Shown here piece by piece: positions 1-9,002 of a stretch of DNA of 64,000 nucleotides; position 1 is the first letter of the stretch, and each line of letters starts with the position of its first letter. The stretch is from positions 62,001 to 126,000 of the forward strand of contig NZ_BSOG01000002.1 in NCBI RefSeq assembly GCF_030160395.1, given 5' to 3'. The DNA is from Chitinimonas prasina. GTDB lineage: Bacteria; Pseudomonadota; Gammaproteobacteria; Burkholderiales; Chitinimonadaceae. The position numbers were made by a program, and so were the translations under genes. Below the pieces are notes generated by a model, which was not told the DNA's origin, did not search any database, and saw nothing but the letters and a program-made list of their open reading frames with translations.

Positions 1-71
1 CAGGCATGCTGGTATTCAGCTTTGTGGTCTTGCTGGGGCTACATCTGCTAAACCGGGAGCGGCGGGTATGA
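1..71 (+). CDS. modB: molybdate ABC transporter permease, C-terminal end only (partial)
   Basis: Only the last 22 codons are inside the window. They encode a hydrophobic helix followed by a basic tail (NRERRV) and a TGA stop at 69-71. The stop overlaps the ATG of the ATPase gene by ATGA, the usual arrangement of modB-modC. The identity as the inner-membrane permease of the molybdate importer comes from this position and the membrane-helix character, not from a domain that can be read here. Confidence 0.65.
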   Translation, partial: GMLVFSFVVLLGLHLLNRERRV

Positions 72-1141
72 GCGTCCGAGCTAATTTGACATGCGGGCTG
101 GGGGCTTTCCGGCTGGCTGCCGAACTGAGCCTGCCCGGCAATGGGGTGACTGCCCTGTTTGGCGCATCGGGTTCGGGCAAGACCAGTCTGCTGCGTTGCC
201 TGGCGGGTCTGGAGCCTACGGCGCGCGGCTATCTGGAGGTATCGGGCGAGGTCTGGCTCGACAGTGAGCGCGGGATTGCGCTATCTACCCACTTGCGTGG
301 CGTGGGCTTGGTGTTTCAGGAGGCCAGTCTGTTTGCGCATCTGGACGTACGCCGCAATCTGGAATTTGGCTTGCAGCGTACCCCCGTGGCGCAACGGCGA
401 CTGCACTGGGAGGGGGCGCTGGAACTACTGGGCATAGCTCATCTGCTGGAACGCTTGCCGACGCGGCTCTCTGGTGGCGAGCGCCAACGGGTGGCTATCG
501 CCCGCGCCTTGCTGGCGTCGCCACGGATGCTGCTGCTGGATGAGCCGCTCGCTGCGCTGGATCAGCCGCGTAAAGACGAGATATTGCCTTACCTGGATAG
601 GCTGCATCGTGAGCTTGCCATCCCCATGGTCTATGTGACCCATGCCATGGAAGAAGTCAGCCGCCTGGCTGACCATCTGGTTTTGCTGGAAGCAGGCAGG
701 GTGGTCGCTGCCGGCCCGTTGTCCAGCACCTTGGCCCGCCCGGATCTGCCTGCCAGTTTTGAGGACGAGATCGGGGTGATCGTGCAGGCCGTGGTGGCCC
801 ATGTGGACAGCCAGTACCAGTTGGCGCACCTGAGCTGCGCCGTTGGAGAGCTGCGCGTACCCCGGCAGGGCCTGAAGCCCGCCGATGGCTGCAGGGTGCG
901 CATACGGGCCCGAGATGTCAGCCTGACGTTGCACGAAGAAACGGACACCAGCATCCTCAATCGCTTGCCGGGCATGGTGGCGGCCATCCACCCATCATCC
1001 CATCCCGCGCAAGTGCTGGTCAGCCTGCTGGTGGGGGAGTTGCCGCTGGTGGCACGCATTACCCGCCTGTCTTGCGACAAGCTGCAGTTGCAGGTGGGCA
1101 GCAAGGTGTGGGCGCAGATCAAGTCAGCTGCGCTGCTTTAG
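68..1141 (+). CDS. modC: molybdate ABC transporter ATP-binding protein ModC
   Basis: Cytoplasmic ATPase (357 aa) that powers molybdate import through ModB with the periplasmic binding protein ModA. The ABC motifs are all present: Walker A GASGSGKTS at residues 32-40, Q-loop Gln84, signature LSGGERQ at 134-140, Walker B LLLDEP at 155-160 and the H-loop His192. The last ~65 residues look like the Mop/TOBE domain that binds molybdate in ModC, which separates it from other ABC ATPases. It overlaps the preceding permease gene by 4 nt, so the two are translationally coupled. Length fits ModC (about 350 aa). Sulfate/thiosulfate CysA is the main alternative but is less likely given the C-terminal domain. 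Confidence 0.9.
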   Translation: MSVRANLTCGLGAFRLAAELSLPGNGVTALFGASGSGKTSLLRCLAGLEPTARGYLEVSGEVWLDSERGIALSTHLRGVGLVFQEASLFAHLDVRRNLEFGLQRTPVAQRRLHWEGALELLGIAHLLERLPTRLSGGERQRVAIARALLASPRMLLLDEPLAALDQPRKDEILPYLDRLHRELAIPMVYVTHAMEEVSRLADHLVLLEAGRVVAAGPLSSTLARPDLPASFEDEIGVIVQAVVAHVDSQYQLAHLSCAVGELRVPRQGLKPADGCRVRIRARDVSLTLHEETDTSILNRLPGMVAAIHPSSHPAQVLVSLLVGELPLVARITRLSCDKLQLQVGSKVWAQIKSAALL

Positions 1142-1182
1142 AGCGGCTGGCCAGGGCTGCTTATGGCCCAGGCTCGCGGCAT

Positions 1183-2124
1183 TTAAACCAGATTACGGGG
1201 CGTGCCGGCAGCCCAAAGCTCGATGTTCTCTATCAATTGCTCTGCCAGCCGGCTCATGGCCTCGAAACTGGCCCAGCCTATGTGGGGTGTCACTATCAGG
1301 TTGGGTAGCCCTGCATCCAACAGCGGGTTGCCATGGCGGGGGGGCTCTTCGTGCAGCACGTCTACGCCGGCCCCACCCAGGTGTCCGCAACGCAGTGCCT
1401 CCAGCAAGGCCGTCTCATCGACTATGCCACCGCGTGCCGTGTTGATCAGCACGGCACCTGGCTTCATGGCGGCCAGGGCGGTGGCATCTATCAAGCCACG
1501 GGTGGTGTCGTTGAGTGGGCAGTGCAGGCTGATGATGTCAGCCACACGCAGGCCCTGCTCGAAGTCGATATGGCCTGGCCGTACCTCAGTAGCTCCCTTG
1601 CGCTCTGCAAACACGACATGCATGCCAAAGGCGCGCGCCAGCTTGGCCGTGCCCTGGCCCAGGGAGCCGCTGCCAACTACCAGCAGGGTGCGACCGCTCA
1701 GGTCGCGAACGGTGGCACCAAAGTGACAGAAATAGGGGGACTGCGCCCACGCCCCCTTGGCCAGATCCTGCTGATAGGCTGGCAGGTTGCGCATCAGCGC
1801 CAGCATCAGCATCAAGGCGTGCTCGGGCACAGTTGTGTCGGCATAGCCACGGATATTGCTTACCGCTATGCCACGCTGGCGGGCCACGGCCAAATCGACA
1901 TTATTGACGCCTGTCGCCGCCACGGCGATAAACTTGAGCCGGGGCAGGGCGGCCAGGGTGGTGGCGTCAAGCATCACCTTGTTGCTGATGACCACATCGG
2001 CTTCCTGGCATCGGGCAATGATCTCTGCGTTCGCGGTGGCATCGAACGCTTGCCAGTGGTGCGGCAGCCTGGGAGTGCGCAGTGGGGCGGGTAGGCTAGC
2101 GCGATCAAGGAAGACGATATTCAT
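1183..2124 (-). CDS. D-2-hydroxyacid dehydrogenase (glycerate/hydroxypyruvate type)
   Basis: Soluble NAD(P)-dependent dehydrogenase of 313 aa that interconverts a 2-oxoacid and a D-2-hydroxyacid. The Rossmann motif GSGSLG (151-156) fits GxGxxG. The catalytic triad of the family is visible: Arg231 in TARGG, Glu260 in HEEPP and His281 in TPHIGW. Length and motif spacing match glycerate dehydrogenase/hydroxypyruvate reductase (HprA-like), but phosphonate or other 2-hydroxyacid dehydrogenases share these motifs, so the substrate is not fixed by sequence. It is convergent with modC; about 80 bp separate its start from the next minus-strand gene, so it may be co-transcribed with it. Confidence 0.85.
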   Translation of the reverse strand: MNIVFLDRASLPAPLRTPRLPHHWQAFDATANAEIIARCQEADVVISNKVMLDATTLAALPRLKFIAVAATGVNNVDLAVARQRGIAVSNIRGYADTTVPEHALMLMLALMRNLPAYQQDLAKGAWAQSPYFCHFGATVRDLSGRTLLVVGSGSLGQGTAKLARAFGMHVVFAERKGATEVRPGHIDFEQGLRVADIISLHCPLNDTTRGLIDATALAAMKPGAVLINTARGGIVDETALLEALRCGHLGGAGVDVLHEEPPRHGNPLLDAGLPNLIVTPHIGWASFEAMSRLAEQLIENIELWAAGTPRNLV

Positions 2125-2206
2125 GGTGGTGATTAGCGGTGGGCTGTCGAGACGGCAATGCTAACGCATCGCCATCTTTGCGGCCCACCTGTCGTTGAAC
2201 AGGCGC

Positions 2207-2983
2207 TTACTCGATCAGGGCGCGATAGGCATGCCAGGTGGCATGGCCTACCAGCGGCACCGTCAGCGCTACGCCTACACCCCACAAGGCAAAGCCGGCC
2301 AGCACGATCAGCACGATGATGGCGCCCCAGGTCAGCATGCAGACCGGATTGGCCAGGCATACCCGTACGCTGGCAAACAGGGCATTGAAGGTATCCGCGT
2401 CGCGATCCAGCATGATGGGAATGGATACAACCGACAGGGCGAAGGTTAGCAGGGCAAACAGGGCACCCGAGCCTAGCCAGATGATCATGAAGGTCATATT
2501 GTCTGGCTGCAGCAGGAACTTAGGTGTCAGCATCACCGCGACGGACGGGATGTCGTCGGTAAAGAACAGGGCGAACACCACCACCGAGACGCGCATCCAG
2601 CCGGCCACCAGCAAGGCCAGGATGATGGCAAACAGGCTGATGCCCGAGGCATTGATGCGCAATGCAGTTAACGTGGGCAGCAGCTTTACCTTGTCGACCG
2701 TCTCATGTCGGCGGCTGATCTCATATAGGCCCAGGCAGATGAAGGGGCCGGCCAGGAGGAATGCCGTGACCAGGGTCATGGTGTGTTCCGGTGCGTAGCC
2801 AAACAGGCCGCGTATGGCCCAGCCCATGGCGACAAAGGCGCTGCCGTAGAACAGCAGGCCGGTTGGTGTGGCGCGGATATCGCCTAGTGCCAATTTGAGC
2901 CATTTGAACGGCGTGTGCCAGGGCAGATCGCGCACACGGGTATGCAGCACCACGGGAGGTGCATCGTCGAGCAATTCCGCCAT
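2207..2983 (-). CDS. DUF2189 integral membrane protein
   Basis: A 258-residue inner-membrane protein with about six hydrophobic segments after an ~35-residue polar N-terminus. The pattern, including the early VRDLPWHTPFKWLKLALGDI stretch and the YEISRRHE motif after the second helix, matches the DUF2189 family, whose function is not established. I chose the ATG at 2983-2981 because it has a strong ribosome site (GAGGAG, 7 nt upstream). An in-frame TTG at 3031 would add 16 residues but has a poorer site. It lies between the FKBP gene upstream and the dehydrogenase gene downstream on the same strand. Confidence 0.75.
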   Translation of the reverse strand: MAELLDDAPPVVLHTRVRDLPWHTPFKWLKLALGDIRATPTGLLFYGSAFVAMGWAIRGLFGYAPEHTMTLVTAFLLAGPFICLGLYEISRRHETVDKVKLLPTLTALRINASGISLFAIILALLVAGWMRVSVVVFALFFTDDIPSVAVMLTPKFLLQPDNMTFMIIWLGSGALFALLTFALSVVSIPIMLDRDADTFNALFASVRVCLANPVCMLTWGAIIVLIVLAGFALWGVGVALTVPLVGHATWHAYRALIE

Positions 2984-3088
2984 AAGGTGTCTCCTCGTTA
3001 TTGTGGGCGGTGATTGATTCGAACTGGTCAAGGCGACACCTGGCCGCCTTGACGATGCGTAGTGAACTACGCTGCCGCTAGGCGGCGC

Positions 3089-3418
3089 TTATTCCAGGCC
3101 CAACAGCTCCACCTCGAACACCAGTACGGCGTTGGGGGGAATCACGCCACCTGCACCGCGCGCACCGTAGCCCATGGCTGGGGGAATAGTCAGCTTGCGT
3201 ACGCCGCCTATCTTCATGCCTTGCACGCCCTGGTCCCAACCCTTGATGACATGGCCTGCACCCAGGGGGAAGGAAAAGGGGATGCCGCGATCCTTGCTGG
3301 AATCGAACTTGGTGCCATCGGTCAGCCAGCCTGTGTAATGCACAGTTACTTCCTGGCCAGCCTTGGCTTCGGCACCGTCGCCGGTCTTGATATCGTCAAT
3401 GATCAGGGTATCGGTCAT
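3089..3418 (-). CDS. FKBP-type peptidyl-prolyl cis-trans isomerase
   Basis: A single FKBP domain of 109 aa without a signal peptide, so cytoplasmic. It catalyses cis-trans isomerisation of peptide bonds before proline. Visible family signatures are the VHYTGWL strand, the TKFDSS turn, the [12 protein letters not shown] helix and the [13 protein letters not shown] end, which line the active site in FKBPs. Length is that of the minimal FKBP12-like form. The start has an AGAAGG ribosome site. No inserted chaperone flap of the SlyD type is seen. An upstream terminator (3475-3505) isolates it from the phoX gene. Confidence 0.9.
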   Translation of the reverse strand: MTDTLIIDDIKTGDGAEAKAGQEVTVHYTGWLTDGTKFDSSKDRGIPFSFPLGAGHVIKGWDQGVQGMKIGGVRKLTIPPAMGYGARGAGGVIPPNAVLVFEVELLGLE

Positions 3419-3474
3419 GGTATTGCCTTCTTTGTATACGAGAGTGAAAACGGCAGGATGATACGCCCAGCGGC

Positions 3475-3505
3475 AAAAAAATAGGGCCGACGTGTGCCGG
3501 CCCTA
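3475..3505 (-). terminator. rho-independent terminator of the phoX gene
   Basis: A perfect 8-bp stem (3482-3489 with 3498-3505; TAGGGCCG/CGGCCCTA) with an 8-nt loop. Read on the minus strand it is followed by seven T. It lies 24 nt past the phoX stop codon. Confidence 0.9.
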
Positions 3506-3528
3506 AGGGAGTGTTGCGTGTTGCCCGA

Positions 3529-5556
3529 CTAGCTGCCGATTTTACCGCCATCGACCTTGGTAATGATGACGGTGGCGGAACGGGGACGCCCGCCATTTGC
3601 ATCCGGCCATTTGCTGAATACCAGCGGGTTCTGCAGGGTGTAGACATCTGCCGAGGTGCCCGTGGGGATGGTAGGCCGATTGGGGTGGCTGCCTAGCTCG
3701 CCGGGGTGCTGCACATTGATGAACAGCGTCTTCATGTCAGGCGTGAAGGTGATGCCGGTGATTTCACAGCCCGAGGGGCCGACCAGGAAGCGGCGGATTT
3801 CACGGGTCTTGGGGTCGGCAACCAGCATCTGATTATTGCCCTGACCGGCGTAGTTGCCAGTATTGGCGGCGCTGCCGTCGGTTTGTATCCACAGCCGGCC
3901 ATCATGGTCGAACGCCAGACCATCGGGGCTGTTGAAGGTGTTGCCTGCATTGATATTGCTGGAGCCGGCCGATTTCAACGGTGTGGCCGAGGGGTTGCCG
4001 GCGAGTACGAAATGATCCCATTCGAACGTCAAGGCGGCGGCATCGCCCCCGGTTTCACGCCAGCGGATGATCTGGCCATAAACGTTGCTGGTGCGGGGGT
4101 TGGCGTCATCAGTGGTGCTACGGCCCGAATTGTTGGTTAGGGTCAGGTAAACCTCCTTGGTGGTGGGGTGTACCGAAACCCATTCCGGCCTGTCCATCGG
4201 GGTGGCGCCGGCCACGGTGCCAGCCTGGCGGGCATTGATCAGCACGCTGGCCTGGTCAGGCAGGGTGGCATCGGCCTTCAGGCTGGCATTGGCTTCCTTG
4301 TCCAGCAGCAGCCACTCGCCCGTACCCATGGAGTCACCCTTGGTGGCGCCATCGCTGAATCGGGCCACATACAGTTTGCCGCTCTCCAGCAGGTTGCGGT
4401 TGGTCGGCGCGGTGGGGTTGGCTGCATCGTACTTGCCATCCGAGACGAACTTGTAGACGAACTCGCCCGCTTGATCATCGCCCATGTAGACCACCACGCG
4501 GCCATCGGCGGCGATGGCATAGGCGGCGTTTTCGTGCTTGAAACGCCCCAGTGCAGTGCGCTTCTTGGGGGTGGAGGTCGGGTCGAACGGGTCGATTTCA
4601 ACGATCCAGCCAAAGCGGTTCGATTCGTTCGGCTCCTTGGACCAGTCGAAACGGTTGTCGAAATCCTCCCAGCGATAGCCTGAGCGGCCAGAGGACAAAC
4701 CGTAGCGCTTCATCAGCGCGGTCTGGCTGGCACCGCTCACCGTCGTGCCAAAGTAGCCGTTGAAGTTCTCTTCACAGGTGATATAGCTGCCCCATGGGGT
4801 ATAGCCATTGCCGCAGTTGTTGAGGGTGCCGAAGGCATAGCTGCCGAACGGGTCGGCGCTGGTCTTGAGCAGGGCGTGCCCTGCCGCAGGGCCGGTCATC
4901 AGCATGGGAGTGTTGCCGTGGATGCGGCGGTTGTAGGCCGAGCCGACCACCAGCTGCCATTTGCCGGCCGCATCCTTCTTGATATGGACCACCGAGACGC
5001 CATGGGCATGCTGGGCCTTACGTACCTTGTCCAGCGTCCAGGTGCCGAAAACATCGGTCTGGCCAGGTTCATAGGCGAAGAAGTACTCCGGGTTGATGTA
5101 CTCGTGGTTCATCACCAGCAGGCCTTCGCTGCTATTGGTGCCACCGATGGGGAAGTAATGCATGCCATCGTGGTTGTCTCCCATCTGCAAGGCTTGGTCT
5201 GCACCCGTGTTGGAGCCATCCGGCTTCCAGGCAGGCGCACCCTTGACCAGGGGGGTACCCCAGGGAACGAAAGCTTCGGCCACATAACCCTCGGGCACCA
5301 CGATGGCATCACCGCTGCTAACGCTGACCTGCTTGAAATTCAGCATGGGGGCTTGTGGCGGTACGGGCGCCACGGGCTCGGTACCACCATCGCTGCTGCA
5401 GGCGGCCAGATTGCCGCCCAGGAAAGCCACGGCGCCCAGGCCGAGTCCGCTTTTCAGTATTCCACGACGCGAGACGACACGGTCGACCAGTTGGTTGAAG
5501 TGCTCTGCCCGGCTGGGGTTGATCGAAATGTTCTCGTTGTCGTCGAACTGACTCAT
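3529..5556 (-). CDS. phoX: PhoX-family phosphatase, Tat-exported (DUF839)
   Basis: A 675-aa exported protein of the PhoX/DUF839 family, Ca- and Fe-dependent alkaline phosphatases that release phosphate from organic esters outside the cytoplasm. The N-terminus carries a twin-arginine signal: SRRGILKSG with Arg30-Arg31, then a hydrophobic stretch ending LAAC at 50-53. The Cys53 in a lipobox-like setting hints that it may be lipid-anchored. Family features include the MNHEY, EENFNG and long beta-propeller-like repeats through to FTPD-KTLFINVQHPGE near the C-terminus. Monocistronic: terminator downstream, divergent operon upstream. I found no convincing Pho box in the 5557-5837 region. Confidence 0.85.
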   Translation of the reverse strand: MSQFDDNENISINPSRAEHFNQLVDRVVSRRGILKSGLGLGAVAFLGGNLAACSSDGGTEPVAPVPPQAPMLNFKQVSVSSGDAIVVPEGYVAEAFVPWGTPLVKGAPAWKPDGSNTGADQALQMGDNHDGMHYFPIGGTNSSEGLLVMNHEYINPEYFFAYEPGQTDVFGTWTLDKVRKAQHAHGVSVVHIKKDAAGKWQLVVGSAYNRRIHGNTPMLMTGPAAGHALLKTSADPFGSYAFGTLNNCGNGYTPWGSYITCEENFNGYFGTTVSGASQTALMKRYGLSSGRSGYRWEDFDNRFDWSKEPNESNRFGWIVEIDPFDPTSTPKKRTALGRFKHENAAYAIAADGRVVVYMGDDQAGEFVYKFVSDGKYDAANPTAPTNRNLLESGKLYVARFSDGATKGDSMGTGEWLLLDKEANASLKADATLPDQASVLINARQAGTVAGATPMDRPEWVSVHPTTKEVYLTLTNNSGRSTTDDANPRTSNVYGQIIRWRETGGDAAALTFEWDHFVLAGNPSATPLKSAGSSNINAGNTFNSPDGLAFDHDGRLWIQTDGSAANTGNYAGQGNNQMLVADPKTREIRRFLVGPSGCEITGITFTPDMKTLFINVQHPGELGSHPNRPTIPTGTSADVYTLQNPLVFSKWPDANGGRPRSATVIITKVDGGKIGS

Positions 5557-5837
5557 GGTGCGCTCCAGGGGGAGGGGAGTGGGAAGGAGCGCGGATTATT
5601 GAGGGGCTATATTACGTCGCGTTGAAGGATTTGTTGCGGTCATAAAACCCGGTATGAATAACAATCTGCGGGGTGATGGCGACAGCAGTGTTGTAAAAAA
5701 GGCGTGGTCGCGTGAATTGTCGCTTTTTTGCTGGCACTGCATGCGTGCAGGCTCGACTATCGCAAGCTTGCCGCGAGCTACGCCGCAAGCAGAGCTGTCC
5801 TAGCAGCCAGCTGAATTAGATGCGAAGGAGTATTCCC

Positions 5838-7457
5838 TTGAAACACGCCCCCTCGGCTAACTGGGCCCTGTTGCCCCTCGTCGCTGCGCTTACTGCCTGT
5901 ATGGGCAATAGCGACGCACCGCCTACCCCGGTACCGCCACCCAGTGTCAAACTCGATGTATTCGGCGCCCGTGGCGATGTGCTGATCGCCGTTCCTACCG
6001 TGGCTAACTGCAGTCCGACGGCGACCCAATATAACTGGAAAGATGCCCAAGGCCGCACTCTGGGTCAGGCGGATCGGCTGACCGATACCGTGCCGGAAGA
6101 GCCGGTGACCGTCACCGCCACCTGCGGTACCGCGAGCGATACACGCACCCTGGATCGCCGCCGGGTATTTGCCAGTGCAGCAGCCTTTGCCGTACTCAAG
6201 GCAGACGGCACGGTTGAAGCCTGGGGCCACCCGATCTGGGGTGGCGATGCCAGCAATGTTGCCAGCAAGCTGATTGGCGTAAGGCAGATCGCGGGCAGCG
6301 AACGCGCATTTGCTGCCGTACTGGCAGACGACACGGTGGTGACCTGGGGCTCCAGCCTGGCCGGCGGGCGCTCTGACACGCCGACGTCGCCCTTGACCGG
6401 CGTGGCCGATGTCTTGCCCGGCGAGCTGGCCTTCCTGGCGCGCAAGAAGGATGGCACCGTGGCCAGCTGGGGTTCGGGCCGGATACTGTTTGATGGCGAA
6501 GGTGCAACCTTTTCGGTGCCCACGGTGTTGACCGAGGATGTGGCGGCACAGCTGACCAATGTGAGCAGCTGGGCCAGCAATGACAGTGCTTTTGCCGCAC
6601 TGAAGCAGGATGGCAGCGTGGTGGCCTGGGGCGACCCGGATGTTATCTTTGATGCCGATCCGGCACAGCTGCATGATGTGGTGCAGTTGCAAGCCAACCG
6701 CACCGATTTTGCCGTGCTGCGCAAGGATGGTTCGGTGTTCACCTGGGGTGCTGGCTTTGGTGGCTATCCTGGCGAAGACACTGCCAAGTTGTTGCAAAGC
6801 GGGGTCAAGACCCTCTATAGCAGCGGCCTGGCTTTTGCTGCACTCAAGACCGACGGCAGTGTGGTGGCCTGGGGCGGCGATGGTTTCTCTGACTACGGCA
6901 ACAATGCCAGTGCTGTGGCGGCCGAGTTGAGCAAGGTCAACCGTGTCTACGGTAACCATGTGGCCTTTGCCGCCCATAAGGCCGATGGCAGCGTCGTGAG
7001 TTGGGGCGAGCCCTATCGTGGCATTGCCGGCTACACCGCCATCAAGAGCAAGCTGGTTCAGGTTCGCGATGTCGTAGCGACCGAAACCGCCTTTGCTGCC
7101 TTGCGCCGTGACGGCACGGTGGTGGCCTGGGGCGACCCGGAGAACGGGGGCGATGCCAGTGCGATAGCCAACAGCAATTTCGGTGTTCTGGCGGTGTATG
7201 CCAACCACCGGGCCTTTGCCGCCTTGCGCCTGGATGGCAGCGTCCTGACCTGGGGTGCCGCCGCCGATGGTGGCGATAGCAGCAGTGTGGCCAGCCAGCT
7301 CAAGGGGGTGCGCGCCATCTATCGCAGCGCCTTTGGCGGCTTCCTGGCACAGCGCCAGGATGGCAGCTTCGTGACCTGGGGTGGCAAGCATGCCGGCGGC
7401 GATAGCAGTGCCGTGGCTGCACGTCTTACCCGTATCCCGTATTTCAAGACGAACTGA
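5838..7457 (+). CDS. RCC1-like repeat lipoprotein (ten ~42-residue repeats)
   Basis: A 539-aa predicted lipoprotein. I place the start at TTG 5838 because AAGGAG lies 7 nt upstream and the product then begins with a classic lipoprotein signal ending LTAC (Cys21); an in-frame ATG at 5820 has no ribosome site. After a Pro-rich linker and a ~75-residue Ig-like segment come ten repeats (residues ~110-539) with the core AFAALKxDGSVVxWG, often followed by GGDSSxVAxxL. This resembles bacterial RCC1/beta-propeller repeats. The function is unknown; a surface binding or scaffold role is an inference. The subtilisin gene starts 14 nt downstream, so the two form an operon. A 10-bp imperfect hairpin (5766-5790) lies in the leader. 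Confidence 0.75.
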   Translation: MKHAPSANWALLPLVAALTACMGNSDAPPTPVPPPSVKLDVFGARGDVLIAVPTVANCSPTATQYNWKDAQGRTLGQADRLTDTVPEEPVTVTATCGTASDTRTLDRRRVFASAAAFAVLKADGTVEAWGHPIWGGDASNVASKLIGVRQIAGSERAFAAVLADDTVVTWGSSLAGGRSDTPTSPLTGVADVLPGELAFLARKKDGTVASWGSGRILFDGEGATFSVPTVLTEDVAAQLTNVSSWASNDSAFAALKQDGSVVAWGDPDVIFDADPAQLHDVVQLQANRTDFAVLRKDGSVFTWGAGFGGYPGEDTAKLLQSGVKTLYSSGLAFAALKTDGSVVAWGGDGFSDYGNNASAVAAELSKVNRVYGNHVAFAAHKADGSVVSWGEPYRGIAGYTAIKSKLVQVRDVVATETAFAALRRDGTVVAWGDPENGGDASAIANSNFGVLAVYANHRAFAALRLDGSVLTWGAAADGGDSSSVASQLKGVRAIYRSAFGGFLAQRQDGSFVTWGGKHAGGDSSAVAARLTRIPYFKTN

Positions 7458-7471
7458 GGAGTCAGCCGCAC

Positions 7472-8926
7472 ATGTTTCGTCAAAACAAACTCTCATCGCT
7501 GAGCCTGGCCGTGGTGCTGGGCGCCGCCTTGGCCGCGCCGGCCCACGCAGGTACCAAGCAACCCACGGCATCGGCAGAGCAGCCGCATTCGCAGCCTCGC
7601 CTGCAGGCCAGGTCTGCAGCCACGCGTGTCCAGCGAGCCAATGACATGGTCAGTTCTCTGATCGTGAAATTCAAGCGCAATGCCGCAGGCGCCAGCCTGA
7701 GCCGCGCCCAGGCCATGCAGCAAGGGGCCGAACGTGCCCAGAGGTTGGCCCCTATCGCTGCCAAGAGTGGGCTGAGCATCAGCCACACCCGGCAGTTGAG
7801 TATCGGTGCCGATGTCTTCAAGCTGGGTCGTTCCATCAGTGTCGCAGCTGCTTTCCGCCTGGCGCGTGAAATGCAACGCAACAACCCGGACATCGCCTAC
7901 GCGGAGCCGGACGTGATCAACCGCATCATGGCCGTACCCACCGACCCCTATTACAGCATGCAGTGGGATATGTACGAGCCTGCTGGCGGCATGAATGTCG
8001 AGCGCGCCTGGAACATTACCCGTGGCGAAGGTGCCGTGGTGGCTGTGCTGGATACCGGTGTGCGAGCCCATCCGGACCTGGTGGCCAACCTTTTGCCGGG
8101 CTATGACTTCATCAGCAGTGACGCGGCTGGTAATGATGGTGATGGCCGTGATGCGGACCCCACCGACCCAGGCGATGATTGTGGCCAGGGTAGCAGCTGG
8201 CATGGCACCCATGTGGCCGGCACAGTCGCTGCCGTGGCCGACAATGGCATAGGCGTGGCTGGCGTGGCGCCGGCAGCCAAGGTGGTACCGGTGCGCGTGC
8301 TGGGCAAGTGTGGCGGCAGCAGTGGCGACATCATTGATGCCATGGTTTGGGCATCGGGCGGCACCGTGACCGGTGTTCCCGATAATGCCAACCCAGCCCG
8401 TGTGCTGAATCTGTCGCTCGGTAGCGCCATTCCTTGCCTGAACAGCTATCGCGAAGCCGTAGCGCACGTCAGCAAGCTGGGTGCCCTGGTGGTAGCGGCA
8501 GCCGGCAATGAGTCGCAGAACGTGCGTAGTGCCCAGCCGGCCAGCTGCCCTGGTGTGCTGGCGGTATCCGCTACCACCCGTGCCGGCGGCCGGGCGTACT
8601 ACTCCAACTACGGTTCGCTTGTGTCATTGGCAGGCCCCGGTGGTGAGACCTTTGAGGCAAGTGACGGCATCTTGTCGACCTTCAACGAGGGTCTGAGCGA
8701 GCCGGGTGCCGACAGCTATTACTTCTATCAAGGTACTTCCATGGCGGCACCGCATATTGCCGGCTTGGCAGCGCTGATGCTGTCGGTCAACCCCAGGCTG
8801 ACCTCCGCCCAGTTGCGGGCTCTCATGCAGCAGACAGCTAGACCATTCCCATCGGCCTGTGCCGGTTGCGGTGCGGGCATAGCTGATGCAGAGGCAGCAG
8901 TGAAAGCAGCGCAAGCGGCAAAGTAA
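7472..8926 (+). CDS. secreted subtilisin-like serine protease (S8 family)
   Basis: A 484-aa exported protease. Residues 1-26 are a Sec signal ending AHA. A propeptide of the I9 inhibitor kind (about 55-150; begins VSSLIVKFK) precedes the catalytic domain. The triad is intact: Asp194 in VLDTGVRAHPDL, His244 in WHGTHVAGT and Ser423 in GTSMAAPHIAG, with the oxyanion Asn346 in AAGNES. Several Cys (237, 280, 322, 359 and the SACAGCG end) suggest disulfides and an extracellular site of action, as in the proteinases of Xanthomonas/Dichelobacter type. It has no C-terminal P-domain. It is the second gene of an operon with the repeat lipoprotein, which may be its partner or target. Confidence 0.92.
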   Translation: MFRQNKLSSLSLAVVLGAALAAPAHAGTKQPTASAEQPHSQPRLQARSAATRVQRANDMVSSLIVKFKRNAAGASLSRAQAMQQGAERAQRLAPIAAKSGLSISHTRQLSIGADVFKLGRSISVAAAFRLAREMQRNNPDIAYAEPDVINRIMAVPTDPYYSMQWDMYEPAGGMNVERAWNITRGEGAVVAVLDTGVRAHPDLVANLLPGYDFISSDAAGNDGDGRDADPTDPGDDCGQGSSWHGTHVAGTVAAVADNGIGVAGVAPAAKVVPVRVLGKCGGSSGDIIDAMVWASGGTVTGVPDNANPARVLNLSLGSAIPCLNSYREAVAHVSKLGALVVAAAGNESQNVRSAQPASCPGVLAVSATTRAGGRAYYSNYGSLVSLAGPGGETFEASDGILSTFNEGLSEPGADSYYFYQGTSMAAPHIAGLAALMLSVNPRLTSAQLRALMQQTARPFPSACAGCGAGIADAEAAVKAAQAAK

Positions 8927-8945
8927 GCGCGCTAATTGTGGTATG

Positions 8946-8976
8946 AAAAAAGCCGGGGTTCTAACCCGGCTTTTTT
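8946..8976. terminator. bidirectional terminator between protease and aminopeptidase genes
   Basis: AGCCGGG (8951-8957) pairs with CCCGGCT (8965-8971) around a 7-nt loop. A5 before and T5 or more after extend the stem and give a U-tract on both strands. It sits between two convergent genes and should serve both. Confidence 0.93.
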
Positions 8977-9002
8977 TGTTTCCAACACCTGTCCTTGGGC
9001 GA

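Noticed and set aside
3475-3505. Terminator for the FKBP gene
   Set aside because: It lies upstream of that gene, and its T tract is on the side of the phoX 3' end, so it serves phoX.
5557-5700. Pho box upstream of phoX
   Set aside because: A GGTCATA and a GGTATGA occur near 5638-5657, but their spacing (13 bp) and sequence do not fit the 11-bp-period direct repeats of the consensus.
6140-7440. CRISPR-like repeated DNA
   Set aside because: The repeats are ~126 bp, in frame, and encode a protein repeat; there are no short spacers and no cas genes.
5778-7571. A 597-codon open frame antisense to the repeat lipoprotein gene
   Set aside because: It mirrors the repeat gene in a GC-rich genome, has no ribosome site, and its product is a low-complexity shadow (PGHHAAI-type repeats) of the sense repeats.
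7493-8467. A 324-codon open frame antisense to the subtilisin gene
   Set aside because: The sense strand has a complete catalytic triad and signal peptide; the antisense product has no recognisable family and no start signals.
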